Positions 12,900 to 24,804 of a DNA stretch of 64,000 nucleotides are shown in pieces; position 1 is the first letter of the stretch, and every line of letters starts with the position of its first letter. A program made the position numbers and the translations under genes. The stretch is from the NCBI GenBank assembly GCA_963513935.1, contig OY740769.1, positions 34,747,120 to 34,811,119 on the forward strand, in the 5' to 3' direction. This stretch comes from Aphrophora alni. Lineage: Eukaryota > Arthropoda > Insecta > Hemiptera > Aphrophoridae. Under the pieces are notes generated by a model. It was not told where the DNA came from and did no database searches. It saw only the letters and a program-made list of their open reading frames with translations.

Positions 12900-14035
12900 A
12901 GTTGCAACTGGATAAAGGATAGTGACTGTACATATATGTTTATTTAGATCTGATGCTGGAGGGAGATTATAGTGTTGAATATTTTATTAGAAGAACAATT
13001 TGTCAATAAGGACGTAATCTGGTTGTAACTTTAGGCTTCTGTAAATCTGATATTTCACCAAAGTACCCAAAATGTACGTAACACGTCCATATTGCAATCA
13101 ATTGAGTTATCAATATGGTTATTGACTAGATTTATGTTTAGCGAAACTTGATTTTTGTTTGTTATTGTCCTTTTAAGTAAATGTTCTGAATATTTTCGAT
13201 CTGTATGTCCGATATAAAATTATGGACAACTAGAGCAAATTATCTTGTACATACCAGACTGTTTGTATTAATCCGAGTTTGGTAAGGGTCTTGATTAAAA
13301 TATTCTACATAAGTAATTTGAAGTCTTATGACATAACACAATATCATGTTTCTTCATCCCTTTCCTTAAACAGTGCTCCAACTTGTTAACATATTTAGTT
13401 GATATATATGTAGGTTTTTTGTTTCTTGTTATTAAGTATTTTTCAAGTAGTCTATCGATCATAATTGATTGAAAGCCATTGGACGTAGCTATGAATTTGA
13501 TACTTTACAATTCCTTTACGTATTTGGGTAACTATTGTAAGGGGCAAGTTTATGAGAGAAAAGATGATGTAAAGAATCATGTATTATTAGGTCTGTGGTT
13601 GTGGGTTTTCTGTAGATATTAAACTCGTGGCATCCACATTGTTTGAAAATTGTGATGTCCAGATAATTTACTTGGTTTTCCGTTTCAATTTCAAAGAGAG
13701 AACTCAGGCGTGGGAGATAAGCTGTTAGAGAATTCTTAAAGTCGTTAAATTTTTTGGAATTTGAATTAAAATATAGGCCCTAAGTCATCAACGTACCTAT
13801 GGAAGTAGCCTATATGATTTTATCTTTATTTTTGTTTGTGTCAGAGAAAAAATATTTATTTTCGATACGGTTTAAATATATTGTGGCATAATCCTTGAAA
13901 GTGGGGAACTTATTGCCAGTCCGTTTTTTGGGGTATAGATGTTTCAATTGCACTGGAAAAAATTTTGATTCAAAACAGAGTTAACCTGACTAATTAACTC
14001 GTTTGCTGCTCTTCTGTCATATTCACTCTAGAATA
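12900..14035 (-). pseudogene. Penelope-like element: reverse transcriptase plus GIY-YIG nuclease, decayed
   Basis: Read on the minus strand, motifs occur in the order of a PLE polyprotein. An ANELI...SVLNQNFFQC segment lies at about 13960-14020. A YTPKNGLAISSPLS segment (about 13885-13945) corresponds to the RT motif usually ending GxxMGSPLSP. RYVDD, the catalytic aspartate motif, is at about 13783-13799, followed by a one-base frameshift. NYLDITIFK is at about 13645-13672 and IYRKPTTTDLI at about 13585-13620, the latter highly typical of the PLE thumb. After a stop, KFIATSNGFQSIMIDRLLEK follows. SGMYKIICSSC then FYIGHTDRKYSEH (about 13180-13262) are the GIY-YIG endonuclease signature. At least five stops or frameshifts make it inactive. 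Together these point to an endonuclease-bearing PLE of the Penelope/Neptune/Poseidon type. A hammerhead-like hairpin lies beyond its 3' end. Confidence 0.9.
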
Positions 14036-14189
14036 TGAACTCATTTTTAGGCCTAATAGTTTTTTTTCTTGATAATTGATATATTAATAATATGGTTGAG
14101 GTGGGCAAACGTAAAGATATACTAAAAATATAAAACAATATTTGCGACCCGTTATAACAGCGTATCGGCTGCCAGGTGCATATTAATTA

Positions 14190-14720
14190 TTGTGATTTAA
14201 CTTAAGCTTAGGATGTAGTTAAATAGATTCAGAATTTTAATTTATATATTTCGTTTGAAAAATAATAAACAGCTTTTGGAATAAAATTGAACAATTATCT
14301 TTTACAGCGCTTTATTGTTGTTACTTTTCAACGCTATAGGCGTAACATTGACACAGTGTAATTATTTCTGTTTTATAAAGCTTAAAGTGGTCTATTCAGT
14401 AGTATGAAAGGGCTTTGTTAGGAAGGAATTCTACATAAATGTCTCTAATTGTGTAACAGTACAAAGTACTGAACGGTGGTTGCTCTTATGAATATACCGG
14501 AAATTGAATAGTTTATGCAACGCCACTGGGAAATTGCTTTGAATTGGCAACAAAATGGCAACAAAATGTTAAATATTGAACTTATACTTTTTGCGTGATT
14601 TTATAGACTTCAAAATATAACAAACTTTCTAAAGGGACAGTATAATTCTGGCAGAACTACTTCACTTATGGTAGCCTATGTCATTACGGAAGTCGCAAAA
14701 ATTTTCATTTGTTGACCAAT
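14190..14720 (+). repeat. Dispersed repeat family G, copy 1
   Basis: Matches 24805-25290 in the same orientation and 29950-30345 in inverse orientation. Shared landmarks in order are a CTTAGG...GTAGTTAAATAG segment, GACACAGTGTAATTATTTCTGTTTT, a TAACAGTACAAA segment, then a GGGAAATTGC segment. It lies directly upstream of the minus-strand PLE remnant. No protein motif was seen, so the class is unknown. Confidence 0.65.
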
Positions 14721-17439
14721 CATCAAGTTTTGATGGCCTAAGAAGTGATTAAATACACGTAGTGAGCCAAACGTCCTTCATGACGGTCACCTAGAATGAG
14801 TATAAATGATTAAAAATGTAATAACCGATTAAAAGAAACATACAAATTTATTTAAAAAAGTTTTTTTATTAACAAGAGAACGGTGATTTATTTTGAGAGG
14901 TCTTTTTATTTAAAAAACTATTTGCATATATTTGTAGACAATGTCGTTGGGGTTCTTAAAACTTGGTTGGTAAATGTATCTTTATGGTGTGTGTATCTTA
15001 AAAATTATCTATCTTTAGGTAATACCCGTGTTCTCAAACTTCGTATTGTAATTTTATTTTTCAATCTATTGTTTTGAAAAATACAATTTGTACATTTTAA
15101 ATAGTCTCATACAAATGGAGATGTATTTTCGTGAATAATTGTTTTTAATATAATAGAAATTCCCTGCAACTCTAAGGGCTCCAGGAAATTAAACAACTAC
15201 ATCACAAAACTTTACGCTTATTGATCCTGAAATTAATATTCCTCTAGTCTAATCGGAGTCAGTCCACCCCTCAGATTGTTCCTCAATCAGACAGGGACAA
15301 GATGCATTGGTGCTGTATACAAGTGGTTTCTTGCACGTAACATATACTCATCTCATAATCAGTGTCGTCTCATAATAAAGTTACAAAACTTTGTAACTCG
15401 TCTGCCTTCCTGTTCCCTTCTAATTTATGGTGTCCTACAATCAACGTAATTTTTAATGTAAATTATCTCTACCTTAAAGTAAAAAGGAACTCATAAAGTT
15501 TGTTTTTCACGAAGCACAGACTATGAATGCAAACTACCTCTCAGATACGGAAACTCTTATCTTGTGATCAGTCCCACATTGAGAACGGTTAACGACAACG
15601 CATGTCTCCCGTAAGTTTTATAGTCTTAATTGTGAATAATTTGTGTTGTTTAAGTGTTTGTGTAGTGTATTTTAAGTGTACATTTGATAATAACTGATAG
15701 ATAATCGAAACGCGTCATGTGAAGAAAATACAAATGCATATCAAAATAAGGATTGTTTGGCAGTATCACCATAACATAATTGATATAGTAAAATAATCTT
15801 TCTACTAATGTAATCTTTCCAATACCTACACAAACACTTAACCAATAATAATAGAAAAGTTTTTATTAATCTCGGAAAACTCGTTCCTGAATTACTATGC
15901 GATAATCACTTTTACATCTAATATTTATTTTAATTGGTTAAAAATACAAAATTTAATCATTCTATTGGACATCCACTGTTCAAATTGACAAAAGCATCCA
16001 TGTTAAAATATTATCTAGAATGTGCATGCCATTTAATATATAGAATATTTTTAACAAGATATAAATGTTCATTGATTTTAAGGAGTCAAATGAAATATAA
16101 AAAAAATATTGGAGACTGTAATTTGAAATATTTTGTCAATAAAATTATAAATGATTCTAAAGTTTAATAAACATTGTTGTTGTGTTTCGTAATTAATGAG
16201 AGCATTTTCAAACGTTATGTAATTTACTCAACAAACAAAACTGGGAAAAGCAACTTTAAATCAATACACACACGCTTGAACAGTTTCATTTTTATGTGAA
16301 ACACAAGATAAGAGAAAATTGCGTTGTTAGAAAATTGCTTCTTACCTAATACCTTAACCTAGGAAACGTGAGAGAATCAATTATCTTTCACTTTACACGT
16401 GTCTTTCCCTCTCAAAGAGTATTGGAGTATATTAGATTTAATCAATTATTATCTTTGAAAAAACACTTTTTTCCTCTCTACCTCTTTCTTATCACTTAAG
16501 ACCAAAATACATTCTATCGTTTAGCTTTTCTTGAAGCAAATATAAACATAAATTATTATATTATAATGATGACTGGGCTCCAGAATGAGAAATAATTGAA
16601 GAAGGTTTGAAGATGTGGTGCAATGGCATTCAATGGTCGGAGTAACGCTTTATTTTATTAAAACAAAATATCTGTTTATTCGGAGGTGAAGTGAAAATAT
16701 TGTTGTATTTTCAAACAGATAATGTCGACTTATTTCAATATCTGGTTTCTGTCTGTCTCATATCTGAAACGTTAAGTAAATATGTATATAGTTGGACAAT
16801 TCCACAAAATTGCCATATCCATTTTTTATTTAGCACAATGCACAAACAACATGCAAATAACCATTTCAATAACAGTTCCATGAACCGTAAAAGAGTTTTG
16901 TTCCTGCAAATCATATTATACAATTTTTGTGTGTGGATAGTAGCATAAAATAAGAAGAAAAAAAAACTGTTCTAGAATCTAAATACTTCGACTACCTACT
17001 AGTTCGAAATAGTAAAGAAGGATACGAACAGAGAGATATGCGAGGGCCTTTGACAATAATTAATCCATACTGCTCCGCTTTCTAATAAATACGTTACGGT
17101 TGTATTTTATAGATTCTTTCATATTCAATGTAACTATAAAATTTATTATTATTTAATTATGTAACGAAGACCATTCAGTTCATATTTTAATTTTATAAGA
17201 TCGTAAAAATCAGCTTGAAGGATCTCTCAGGTATTTATTAAAAACTGCAATTAGGATGCCCTCATTACAAAAACAAACAAATAATGTAATGTTTTCCAAT
17301 TTTTGGTTTTTTTCCACGTTCTCTAGAAATGTATCACAAAGGAAAAAATCTATGAATATTACGGTGTATTTATTATATTATGCGAGGAAAATAATTGAAG
17401 ATAATTAAAATTATAATGAATGACAACAATGATACAATA
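14721..17439. other. AT-rich non-coding stretch
   Basis: No supportable gene. It contains a perfect short hairpin at 15379-15398 (AGTTACAAA / TTTGTAACT with a 2-nt loop). A moderately GC-richer patch at 15230-15440 is unassigned. Open frames up to 85 codons (16691-16948) have no recognisable features. Confidence 0.3.
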
Positions 17440-18300
17440 TGTATCTGAACACATTTTTAATAAGCACTCGACAGTGTGGAAGGCGTAGGGTTTGACGTAA
17501 ATATCTTTGAATTTGTTTAAGATTATGGTATAAGAAAATTACCGTTGTTTGAACGGAAGTGAAGGGAAAAACTTTGTTTTCTTACATACTGTGAACTCTG
17601 CGTTGTGTAAGGCGCATAGTTAATAAGTTTTCCCCTCAATTTTTTGGTCTTGTGTATGTCTTGAGGATTATTTACTTTGGGGATTTGTTTCACACTTGTG
17701 TTCACTGTTAGAATGAAAATTATTTATGGCAAATTTATATGAAGAACCTTCTAAAAATGGGAAGTTACTATTAAACCGCTTTAGAATGTTTTCAAACCGA
17801 TAAAGATATAATCAAAATATTTATCTATTTCAAAATTAGTTAAATTTCAAATTATTTATGACCGGAAGAGGAAGAAACATAATTTTATAATTTGAGAAAG
17901 TCAAAAAGTGGTAATATGTTTGTTCGAAGATCACGAACAGCTTCTCTTCTGTGTTCCTTCTTAAAAATGAAATGTCCGACAATAATAATCAAAGAGTTAA
18001 TAAAATACCGGTTAGTAGTTTTGAAATACAATCAAAGAAAAGCTCATATATAAGCTATTTCTTCAAGAGAGGGGAACGGGAACTTTAGGAAGGAAAAGTA
18101 ATTGATTTCCTTCCTTGCGAAAGTAGAGGTAAGGAGCATAAGGAAGCAATTATTCTGTTGTTTCCTTTTAAAATACATTACAGAAACAAAAGTAACTACA
18201 ATACAACTGAGTTTCTGGAGAGGCACCATTATATAGTTAAGGTCGAAAACACTCGAGGAGGAACACGACCCGTAATTTGTTAATGGTTTTTTTAATATCA
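17440..18300 (+). repeat. Dispersed repeat family H, copy 1
   Basis: Two segments match 26400-27000 in the same order. One contains GTGTAAGG(C/T)GCATAGT(T/A)(A/G)ATAAG and a downstream TTTACTTT region (17600-17700). The other has an AAGAAAAGCTCATATATAAGCT...TTCTT region with GGGGAACGGG and GTAATTGATTTCCTTCC (18030-18120). No coding content was recognised. Confidence 0.55.
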
Positions 18301-18413
18301 TAATAGCATCACAAATATTGTTTAATCATTATATTTTGAATGATTGACTCAAGCCTACCTTATCGGAATTCCCACCATTCGTCATTATTATGATTCGGTA
18401 GCAATAACAACAA

Positions 18414-18557
18414 ACCTATTTTACATTAGTATACTGAGTTTACACCCTAACCTAACCTAACATAACCTAACCTCACATTACCTAATCTAACCTAACCTAA
18501 CCTTACCTAACCTAACATAACCTATTTTACATTACTATGCTGAGTCTACACCGTAAC
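18414..18557. repeat. Interstitial telomere-type (CCTAA/TTAGG)n block flanked by 38-bp direct repeats
   Basis: Between 18445 and 18524 the sequence is about 16 units of CCTAA with point variants (CATAA, CCTCA, CATTA, TCTAA, CCTTA). (TTAGG)n is the canonical telomere repeat of most insects and many other arthropods. The block is bracketed by two 38-nt copies of a sequence starting ACCTATTTTACATTA (18414-18451 and 18520-18557). They differ at four positions and are offset by 106 bp. The array is therefore degenerate and interstitial, not a chromosome end. The flanking duplication points to insertion with duplication, or to tandem duplication of a telomere-repeat-containing unit. Confidence 0.85.
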
Positions 18558-19984
18558 TCAAAACGCTTTGCACACTAGTCAGCGAGAAAAATTGTCACTA
18601 GACTGACTGGGGTGGGAGATTGATGAAGGTATGGACTAAATAATTCACTAGAAAAATGAGTTTGTCTTATAAGGAATATATTAGGATTGTTATAACTACA
18701 TGCCAGGTGAAATAAAAAAATGTAGGTATATATTAATATATGGAAGTCAAACTTATAAATTTATAGTAGAATAAATGTATAATACAATATAGATACATGT
18801 AATATTAATTTATTTTTTAAGGGCAATTATATATATATATATATTTAAGTGATACGAAAGGCATTAACAGTTGAAACTGTAATGTATAATAATGTACAAT
18901 AATGTCTTTAAATTATTTAATAAAAGTAATAATCACAATAAAAATAAAATGTAAACAGTAGTCAAATAAAGACGTAAATATATATTTACAAATATAAAAC
19001 AGGAAAAATACTAATCGTTTGAAACTGTAATGAGGTTATTTGATAACTACACATTAAATACTTAATTTGGTAGAATAACACGTTCAATAATACGGAATAA
19101 AATTTCACATTGTTATCATACAGAAATACGACACCTATTGACGTTGTTACTCGCACACGGATATTTGTTTCGGGATGGAAGTTATTTGAGGACTCGCAGA
19201 CGGATGTAACGTCCAGTTACCCCATGATACCCAATCTCACACTGCAACGAGATAATAATTGGTGGTGGAGGGAAAGAGAACGATCCAAGAAAGATTTGGG
19301 TGATGTAACTCGTGACTGAACGCTGCCGATTGTAGAGAACATTGATAAATTGCGGAGAAATCAAGTTAAACTCCGTGATGTGAATTCTCTAATGTTTAAA
19401 AGACGCATTTATATATTAAGTAATAGTGAAATGTCACAGGAAAACATTTTACTAAATAAGTTAAAATTGTGTTCATCAATAATAAAAGTTTTCTGTAAAT
19501 GACTTCCCTCTCGATTCGCTCGAAAGTTTAATTGGGCGATCCTGGCCTCACCTTAATCAATAGATTTTGAAAAGTGTTAAAATATCCATAAAAAATGGAA
19601 CTTTATAAGTTTTGTTTCAAAATAAAATTAACAATTTAACTTAAACAATCTTTATCAACGAATAAACAAGCACAAACCATTTTCGTAATGAACTATTTAA
19701 TTTCTCCTTTAGTTATTTAATAAAGTAAAACAAAATTGTACAGTTCGAATGGTAAGCTACAGATCTTATAGAAATATCAGCTGTGTTTATTATATTATAA
19801 AATATTCAGTTATAGGGAAATTGTAAAATTATCTGCTGAAGTATGTAATCACCTGAATAACTATCGAAATCTTCTCAGTTTTAACTTCTCTGCATCAATT
19901 AAAACCAAAACAGGAGCAAATTTACATATTCCTAAAAATTTTAACAATCTAGCCGTAAAATAAGTTAAATGCTGCATGAATGCT
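18558..19984. other. Non-coding stretch with a short TA tract
   Basis: Contains a short TA tract at 18828-18844. A somewhat GC-richer patch at 19110-19330 holds an open frame of 69 codons with no recognisable motif; its few WWWRERER-type residues look like chance translation. Confidence 0.3.
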
Positions 19985-20555
19985 GCTGAAGACATTTAAA
20001 TACTTCATTAGCAATTTACTTTCAATGCGGATCCATGAGAGACTGTACTGCAACCTACATGCAACCTACATGAGACAACTGCCTTATCATGCTCGTATAT
20101 AAGGAGATTCTTCATTTTTAGCTCCTCGTCATGTAAAGAGAATAATAGAAATCAAACACAAGTCAAGGACATATTTACACGTAACTTTTAAACTTAGATC
20201 TGCCACAAAGTGTTACCATTCAATAGAGATTACGTTCCTAACTCATTAAGTCACTTTAATTCCAATTTAATTATATAGGCAACAAATTGTGTTGCGGCTA
20301 AATTAATAATAATAATAATAACAATAATTTTATAGATAAACATCCCATGAAGGGCCAAGACCTGGTGTACCTTTATTCAGTCGGATAGTATGTGGTCATA
20401 TCCTTTTCGTTTCCTTAATGCCAGCCTACATTAATATACCTGTCCGTTGATACGGACTTTTCGCTACGATACTGAGTCAACTTCGTACCATGTTTGAGCC
20501 CAGACGATAACCAGGGGCCGATCGCACTCAAAACGAGACCGCGACAGCAAATAAA
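19985..20555 (+). repeat. Dispersed repeat family P, copy 1
   Basis: Aligns with 23965-24545. Shared landmarks in order are GCGGATCCATGAGAGACTGT near 20028-20047 (GCGGATCTGTGAGAGACTGT in the other copy), a TATAAGGAG/TTCTTCA segment, ACATCCCATGAAGGGCC (CATCCCATGAATGGGCC), and TACGATACTGAGTCA. The two copies are about 4 kb apart in the same orientation and well diverged. No open frame is conserved, and the class is unknown. Confidence 0.65.
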
Positions 20556-20612
20556 CAAACATTTATTGGTCCATCAGTACATGTGCATACATTACAATAG
20601 ACTTCGTCACAT

Positions 20613-20656
20613 AAAGGCCTAGGCCATCTATTAATATGACAGATGACCTAGGCCTA
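20613..20656. repeat. AGGCCTAGGCC hairpin
   Basis: Arms AGGCCTAGGCCATCT and AGATGACCTAGGCCT flank a roughly 12-nt AT-rich loop with one mismatch. It is unusually GC-rich for this region. There is no U-tract or promoter context to support a function. Confidence 0.7.
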
Positions 20657-21627
20657 CTCAATAATAATTTCCAAATTAAAATATTAATTTAAGTTATAAA
20701 ACGGGTGCTCTTTTAGCCAACAGTAAAATTTATGATACAAATCCTTGTTTGGTAAACTCTGAAATGTGGCAGGCAGTTTAATTAAAAGTTTGATACCTAA
20801 CACTTATTACGATAGTAATACGAAATTTGACCTGTGCTATTAAATTGTTATAAAATCAAAATAAACATTTCAAACTTACAATAATTTCAACTGTTTAAAA
20901 CCTATCAATTGATTAAACAAATTTTCAGCACAATATATTAAATTAAAAGTGCAGATCTTAATTTTGATAAAAAATAACGAGAAGTTATTACTTAAATTTA
21001 ATTTAATTTAATACCCACTGTATTAAAAATAAATTCGATATTTATATAATTATGAGACCCGTCAGGTCTTATTTGTTGCCAGGAGTGTGTAATAAGTCAA
21101 ATTAGAGGTTCCAAAAACCTGTGTTTAAAACCTGTGTGATTAGAGCCCATCACACATAATCATTACCGTGATTGTGCACATATGCTTATATTAAAAATTT
21201 AGAAAACAAATAGTAAATCTTCTACTTATTCAAGAAAGGTTATTGCTTACAATCTGATAGGGAAATATTCTTTAGAAAACTTTGAAAAGATCAAGTTCTG
21301 AGACATTTCAAGTCAATCTCTGATAAACGATCGAACTCAAGTTATTTGACAATATCGCCCAGAGCAAGCACTCAGATCTCCGTCCTAATCATACATCATA
21401 CACTTCAATGACATGGAAATGATTTCTGAAGGTAAATAGATATTGATCGATTTTCAATTTAAATAATTTGAAGACGGTGTGTTGTGATGGGACGGTGTGA
21501 TCCCACCTTGTAAAACATTGTAGAAATTCGTAAATTGTTAGTGAATAGAAGAATTACAGTGTCCTGTAAATACACCATTAAAATTTATCTTTTAAAACCT
21601 TTTAGATTATAAAATATGTCCCAACAT

Positions 21628-21643
21628 TAAAGAGAGGTTTTAA
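21628..21643. repeat. Target-site duplication, left copy
   Basis: TAAAGAGAGGTTTTAA, identical to 22071-22086. It immediately precedes the 5'-truncated LINE and marks its insertion boundary. Confidence 0.9.
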
Positions 21644-22070
21644 AGAAAGGTTAAAGAGAGATGGCAGAATTGCACGTCCGGCCGTGTCTACTTCGAAATT
21701 CAGAGACAACCAAATGACCCCAAAATCTACAAGTCGGTTCCGAGAGCAATCGCAACATTTGCGGCTAGGGCTCGGACGGGGCATATTATTACGAACAATT
21801 ACCTCCACAGATTTGGTTTAACTGACAGTGCATCATGTGGAACATGCCAGAGAGAGGATGAGACTTTGGAGCACATACTCATCCACTGTACCTACCATAT
21901 AGAAGAAAGACAAACCCTAAAAGAAAATGTCGGTGAAGAGCCCATGCTCAGAAAGATCCTCACAGAAACTCAGCATTGGGCCTTAGCTGCAAACGTATAC
22001 CGGAGACATCGAGCCATCGAGGTGAACAGCCTTGGACGCTTGGACTAAGAAGTAAGAAGTAAGAAGTAAG
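21644..22070 (+). mobile_element. 5'-truncated LINE 3' end with intact C-terminal zinc knuckle
   Basis: A continuous frame of about 134 codons runs from 21644 to the stop at 22046-22048. It includes WQNCTSGRVYFEIQ, then SVPRAIATFAARARTGH, then NNYLHRFGLTDSASC. The last leads into a C-x2-C-x7-H-x4-C knuckle (CGTC...H...HC) and HIEERQTLKEN. The TGH...YLxRFGLxxSxxCxxC layout is the tail that follows the RT/RNase H domains in I-, R1-, LOA- and jockey-group LINEs. There the knuckle binds RNA during target-primed reverse transcription. The stop is followed by three (AAGAAGT)-type heptamers and then the right target-site duplication, so both ends are exact. The uninterrupted frame and perfect duplication suggest this is the youngest recognisable insertion here. 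The RT and endonuclease are missing through ordinary 5' truncation. Confidence 0.93.
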
Positions 22071-22086
22071 TAAAGAGAGGTTTTAA
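22071..22086. repeat. Target-site duplication, right copy
   Basis: TAAAGAGAGGTTTTAA, a perfect 16-bp match to 21628-21643, directly after the heptamer tail of the LINE fragment. Confidence 0.9.
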
Positions 22087-22248
22087 CTTTATTAAATTTT
22101 TAAATATAGGCCTAGTTGTCCTCAAAATAATCCTATATTCTGTGTTGATATATAAATTCCATTTTATAACGAGGAACTCAAGAGATATAACAGTTACAGA
22201 GTTAAAGAGTTACAGATAACGAATTATAACAACCAGTAAAATGGTTAG

Positions 22249-22268
22249 AGATTAGATTAATCTAATCT
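22249..22268. repeat. Perfect 20-bp palindrome
   Basis: AGATTAGATTAATCTAATCT is its own reverse complement. It sits in a patch of short GAGTTACAG-like words (22180-22240). No function can be assigned. Confidence 0.8.
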
Positions 22269-22269
22269 A

Positions 22270-23515
22270 ATTTAAGATGGTTACAACCCAAACATAATGA
22301 AACAAATAATAAAACAGTTCAAATCACAACAATCCCTCCAACTAAAATTAAATGAAAAAACCCTCAAAGCAATGTCCTCTAAACTGCAACATTGAAAACA
22401 TAGTATTAAAAAATAATTTGTCAATAAACAGGTAAACCAATAGTATTGAAACAGAGAATATCCTGGGAAAGCAATACGTAACTAAACCAAGTTTAAAAAG
22501 AGTAATGTACAGTATAGAGTGTTCAAATATTTATACTTCGACTATTGTAACGTTCGAATAAATCTTAATAACGTTACCAAAAAATAAAATTCTTCGAAAA
22601 AAAAAATATTCAATTTTCACATTTTTTCCAACATTATAGCTCAAATAGACCACAATTATAACAGTATGGAATACACATTTTGCATACAAAAAACAAGAGT
22701 AATTAAAAAAAAAATTATAAATCTAAAAAGAGAAAATACATGGAAACCATACGGTAATGCTAATTCTGAATACAGAATATCTCATATGAGATTGCTTGAA
22801 GATCAGAATTGGCAATTCCAACATAGGGAATGAATAAATGACTAACAAAATGTCCTGACGCAACCCGTACAAATCATTTAATCTAGAAAAAAATTGGAAG
22901 CAATGATTGTGAAAATAGGACGTTTAGGTTATCGAACTTACAAAAATAAATAACTCTACAAGGCTACCAAAAAGGTACATTACGAAGTTACCTTTATGTA
23001 ACTTTATATGTGTTAAAATATTTTGGGTACTTTTAACATTATTCCTAGCAGATCTGTTAATCAGAAGTAAGGTTGCCTCAATTTTATGTTATAATTGCCA
23101 AGTTCTTGCAAACATTTAAAACATTATTCCATTTACAATGTTTAAAATTAATAATTTTAAGTTACAAAAATGGTGTTCCCAATTAGGGTAAAAAAGAAGT
23201 GTTACTTTATTCACCTCTATAAACTTACTGATACAGTTTACTGATATACGTTCCATGAATAATCTAGTTCTTTTATGAATATTCTAAAACCAAATTAACT
23301 TGTTTACAATTTAGCAGCTGTTACTATGGATTGTTTTAATAAACTGGTTTTCCAACAAAAATCATTATAAATAATCATTGCTTGCAATATATAATTAAAA
23401 TATTATTAAACGAACATACAGTTTTGGTACTATATAGAGGTTAGAAGTGTACAGTACAGTATACAATTTATAATAATAACACTACAGACAAAATATTTTC
23501 CACCCACGCATATGA
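22270..23515. other. AT-rich non-coding stretch
   Basis: No open frame or repeat partner recognised. Confidence 0.3.
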
Positions 23516-23519
23516 AACT

Positions 23520-23665
23520 TTTAAGGATGGTCTTGAATTTCCGCCGGTTGCAAAATAACGTTCTTCGAAATTGAAAAAGTTTTCGTTGGTAAAATAAAAA
23601 TATCCCTCTTTTATTGACTTTTATAAATGTTTGTCTTTATTCTCAGCGATCGTTTTGTGTTTATC
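23520..23665 (-). repeat. Dispersed repeat family K, partial inverted copy
   Basis: Its reverse complement carries the family K core: AAAGACAAACATTTAT, then GAGGGATATTTTTATTTTA, then CCAACGAAAACTTTTTCAAT and a CGAAGAACG segment. The same order is found at 32675-32835, 36000-36400 and 47215-47640. Confidence 0.65.
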
Positions 23666-23964
23666 TTGGGGTAAGGCTAGGTTAGATTGTTCTATATATT
23701 TATTATTAATCTGTTATTACTATTTATTATCTAAATAGAGATAATGAAATTGGTAGTTCTTAGCTGCAGTGTTTGTTATCCTGAATAACTTATCTAAATT
23801 TTAAATGCTTGTGTTTAATTTAATCGGTTAAAACCGACATACTGTATTATAAAACTGACGGTTTATTCCTTATTTTTTCCAGAAAAATCTATATAAGGTA
23901 ACTTCAACGCTCCATGTATAAAAAAAAAAAATAATAAAAAAAAAAAATAATAATAAAAAATAAA

Positions 23965-24545
23965 ACTTAAGTAGCAGGTTACTTACAGTGCGGATCTGTG
24001 AGAGACTGTACTGCAGCCTATTTCACTTCCTTATCACGTCCGTGTATCAGGAGTTCTTCAGTTTAATCTCCTTGTCATCTAAAAAGAGTAATATAAATCA
24101 AAACCGAAGTCTAGAACTGAATACAGATAAATCTGACTCATTTACAAATATTTTTATTTAAGTCTTGCTAAAGTTTGACTGATTAGAGATTAGTTTTTTA
24201 ATCTGTTAGAACAATTCAATTACAATTTATTTACAGAGTTAATCGAAACTATCTTAAAGTTAAATTAATTTTCTCATAAAATAATTAAAATTTCAAAAAA
24301 AAATTTGGTTCAACATCCCATGAATGGGCCTGCTGGAAGCTTTCTTTGTCTAGTAACGTTTGGCCATCATATTAAATTCACCTCGACGTAATTCCTGCCT
24401 ATTTAATCAGAATTTGCTAGAACCATTGTTATCCATATTTCATTACGATACTGGGTCATTACGAACTTAACATTTTTTAACCTTGACCCGAGAGCTCTTT
24501 ACACTCGAAGCGTGACAGCTACCTATACAACCTACCAGAGACTTA
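23965..24545 (+). repeat. Dispersed repeat family P, copy 2
   Basis: Partner of 19985-20555. A poly(A)/AAT-rich run (23928-23965) immediately precedes the alignment. The CATCCCATGAATGGGCC and TTACGATACTGGGTCA segments keep order and spacing with copy 1. Confidence 0.65.
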
Positions 24546-24804
24546 CGTCCTCGCAAATTAAGAGTAGTATTTTTAAAACTGACAACTTAGAAAATAATTC
24601 TCGGAGTGTTTCAAATTATTAGCTGTTTGAAATGGTTTTTGGTAGACACATTTTACCAGGTTCTATATTAGTCTATAAAATTTTATTTTGTTTTACCAAT
24701 TTTACCAGACTTCGTGACTTAATGGTGCCATTAAATTTGGCGTACATACTAAATAAAATAATAACATGTCAAGGTATCCACTGCGTACTAAATACTTATT
24801 ATTA

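Noticed and set aside
23928..23965. A-rich/AAT run as the 3' tail of a retroposon
   Set aside because: It precedes the start of a family P copy rather than following a recognisable element end.
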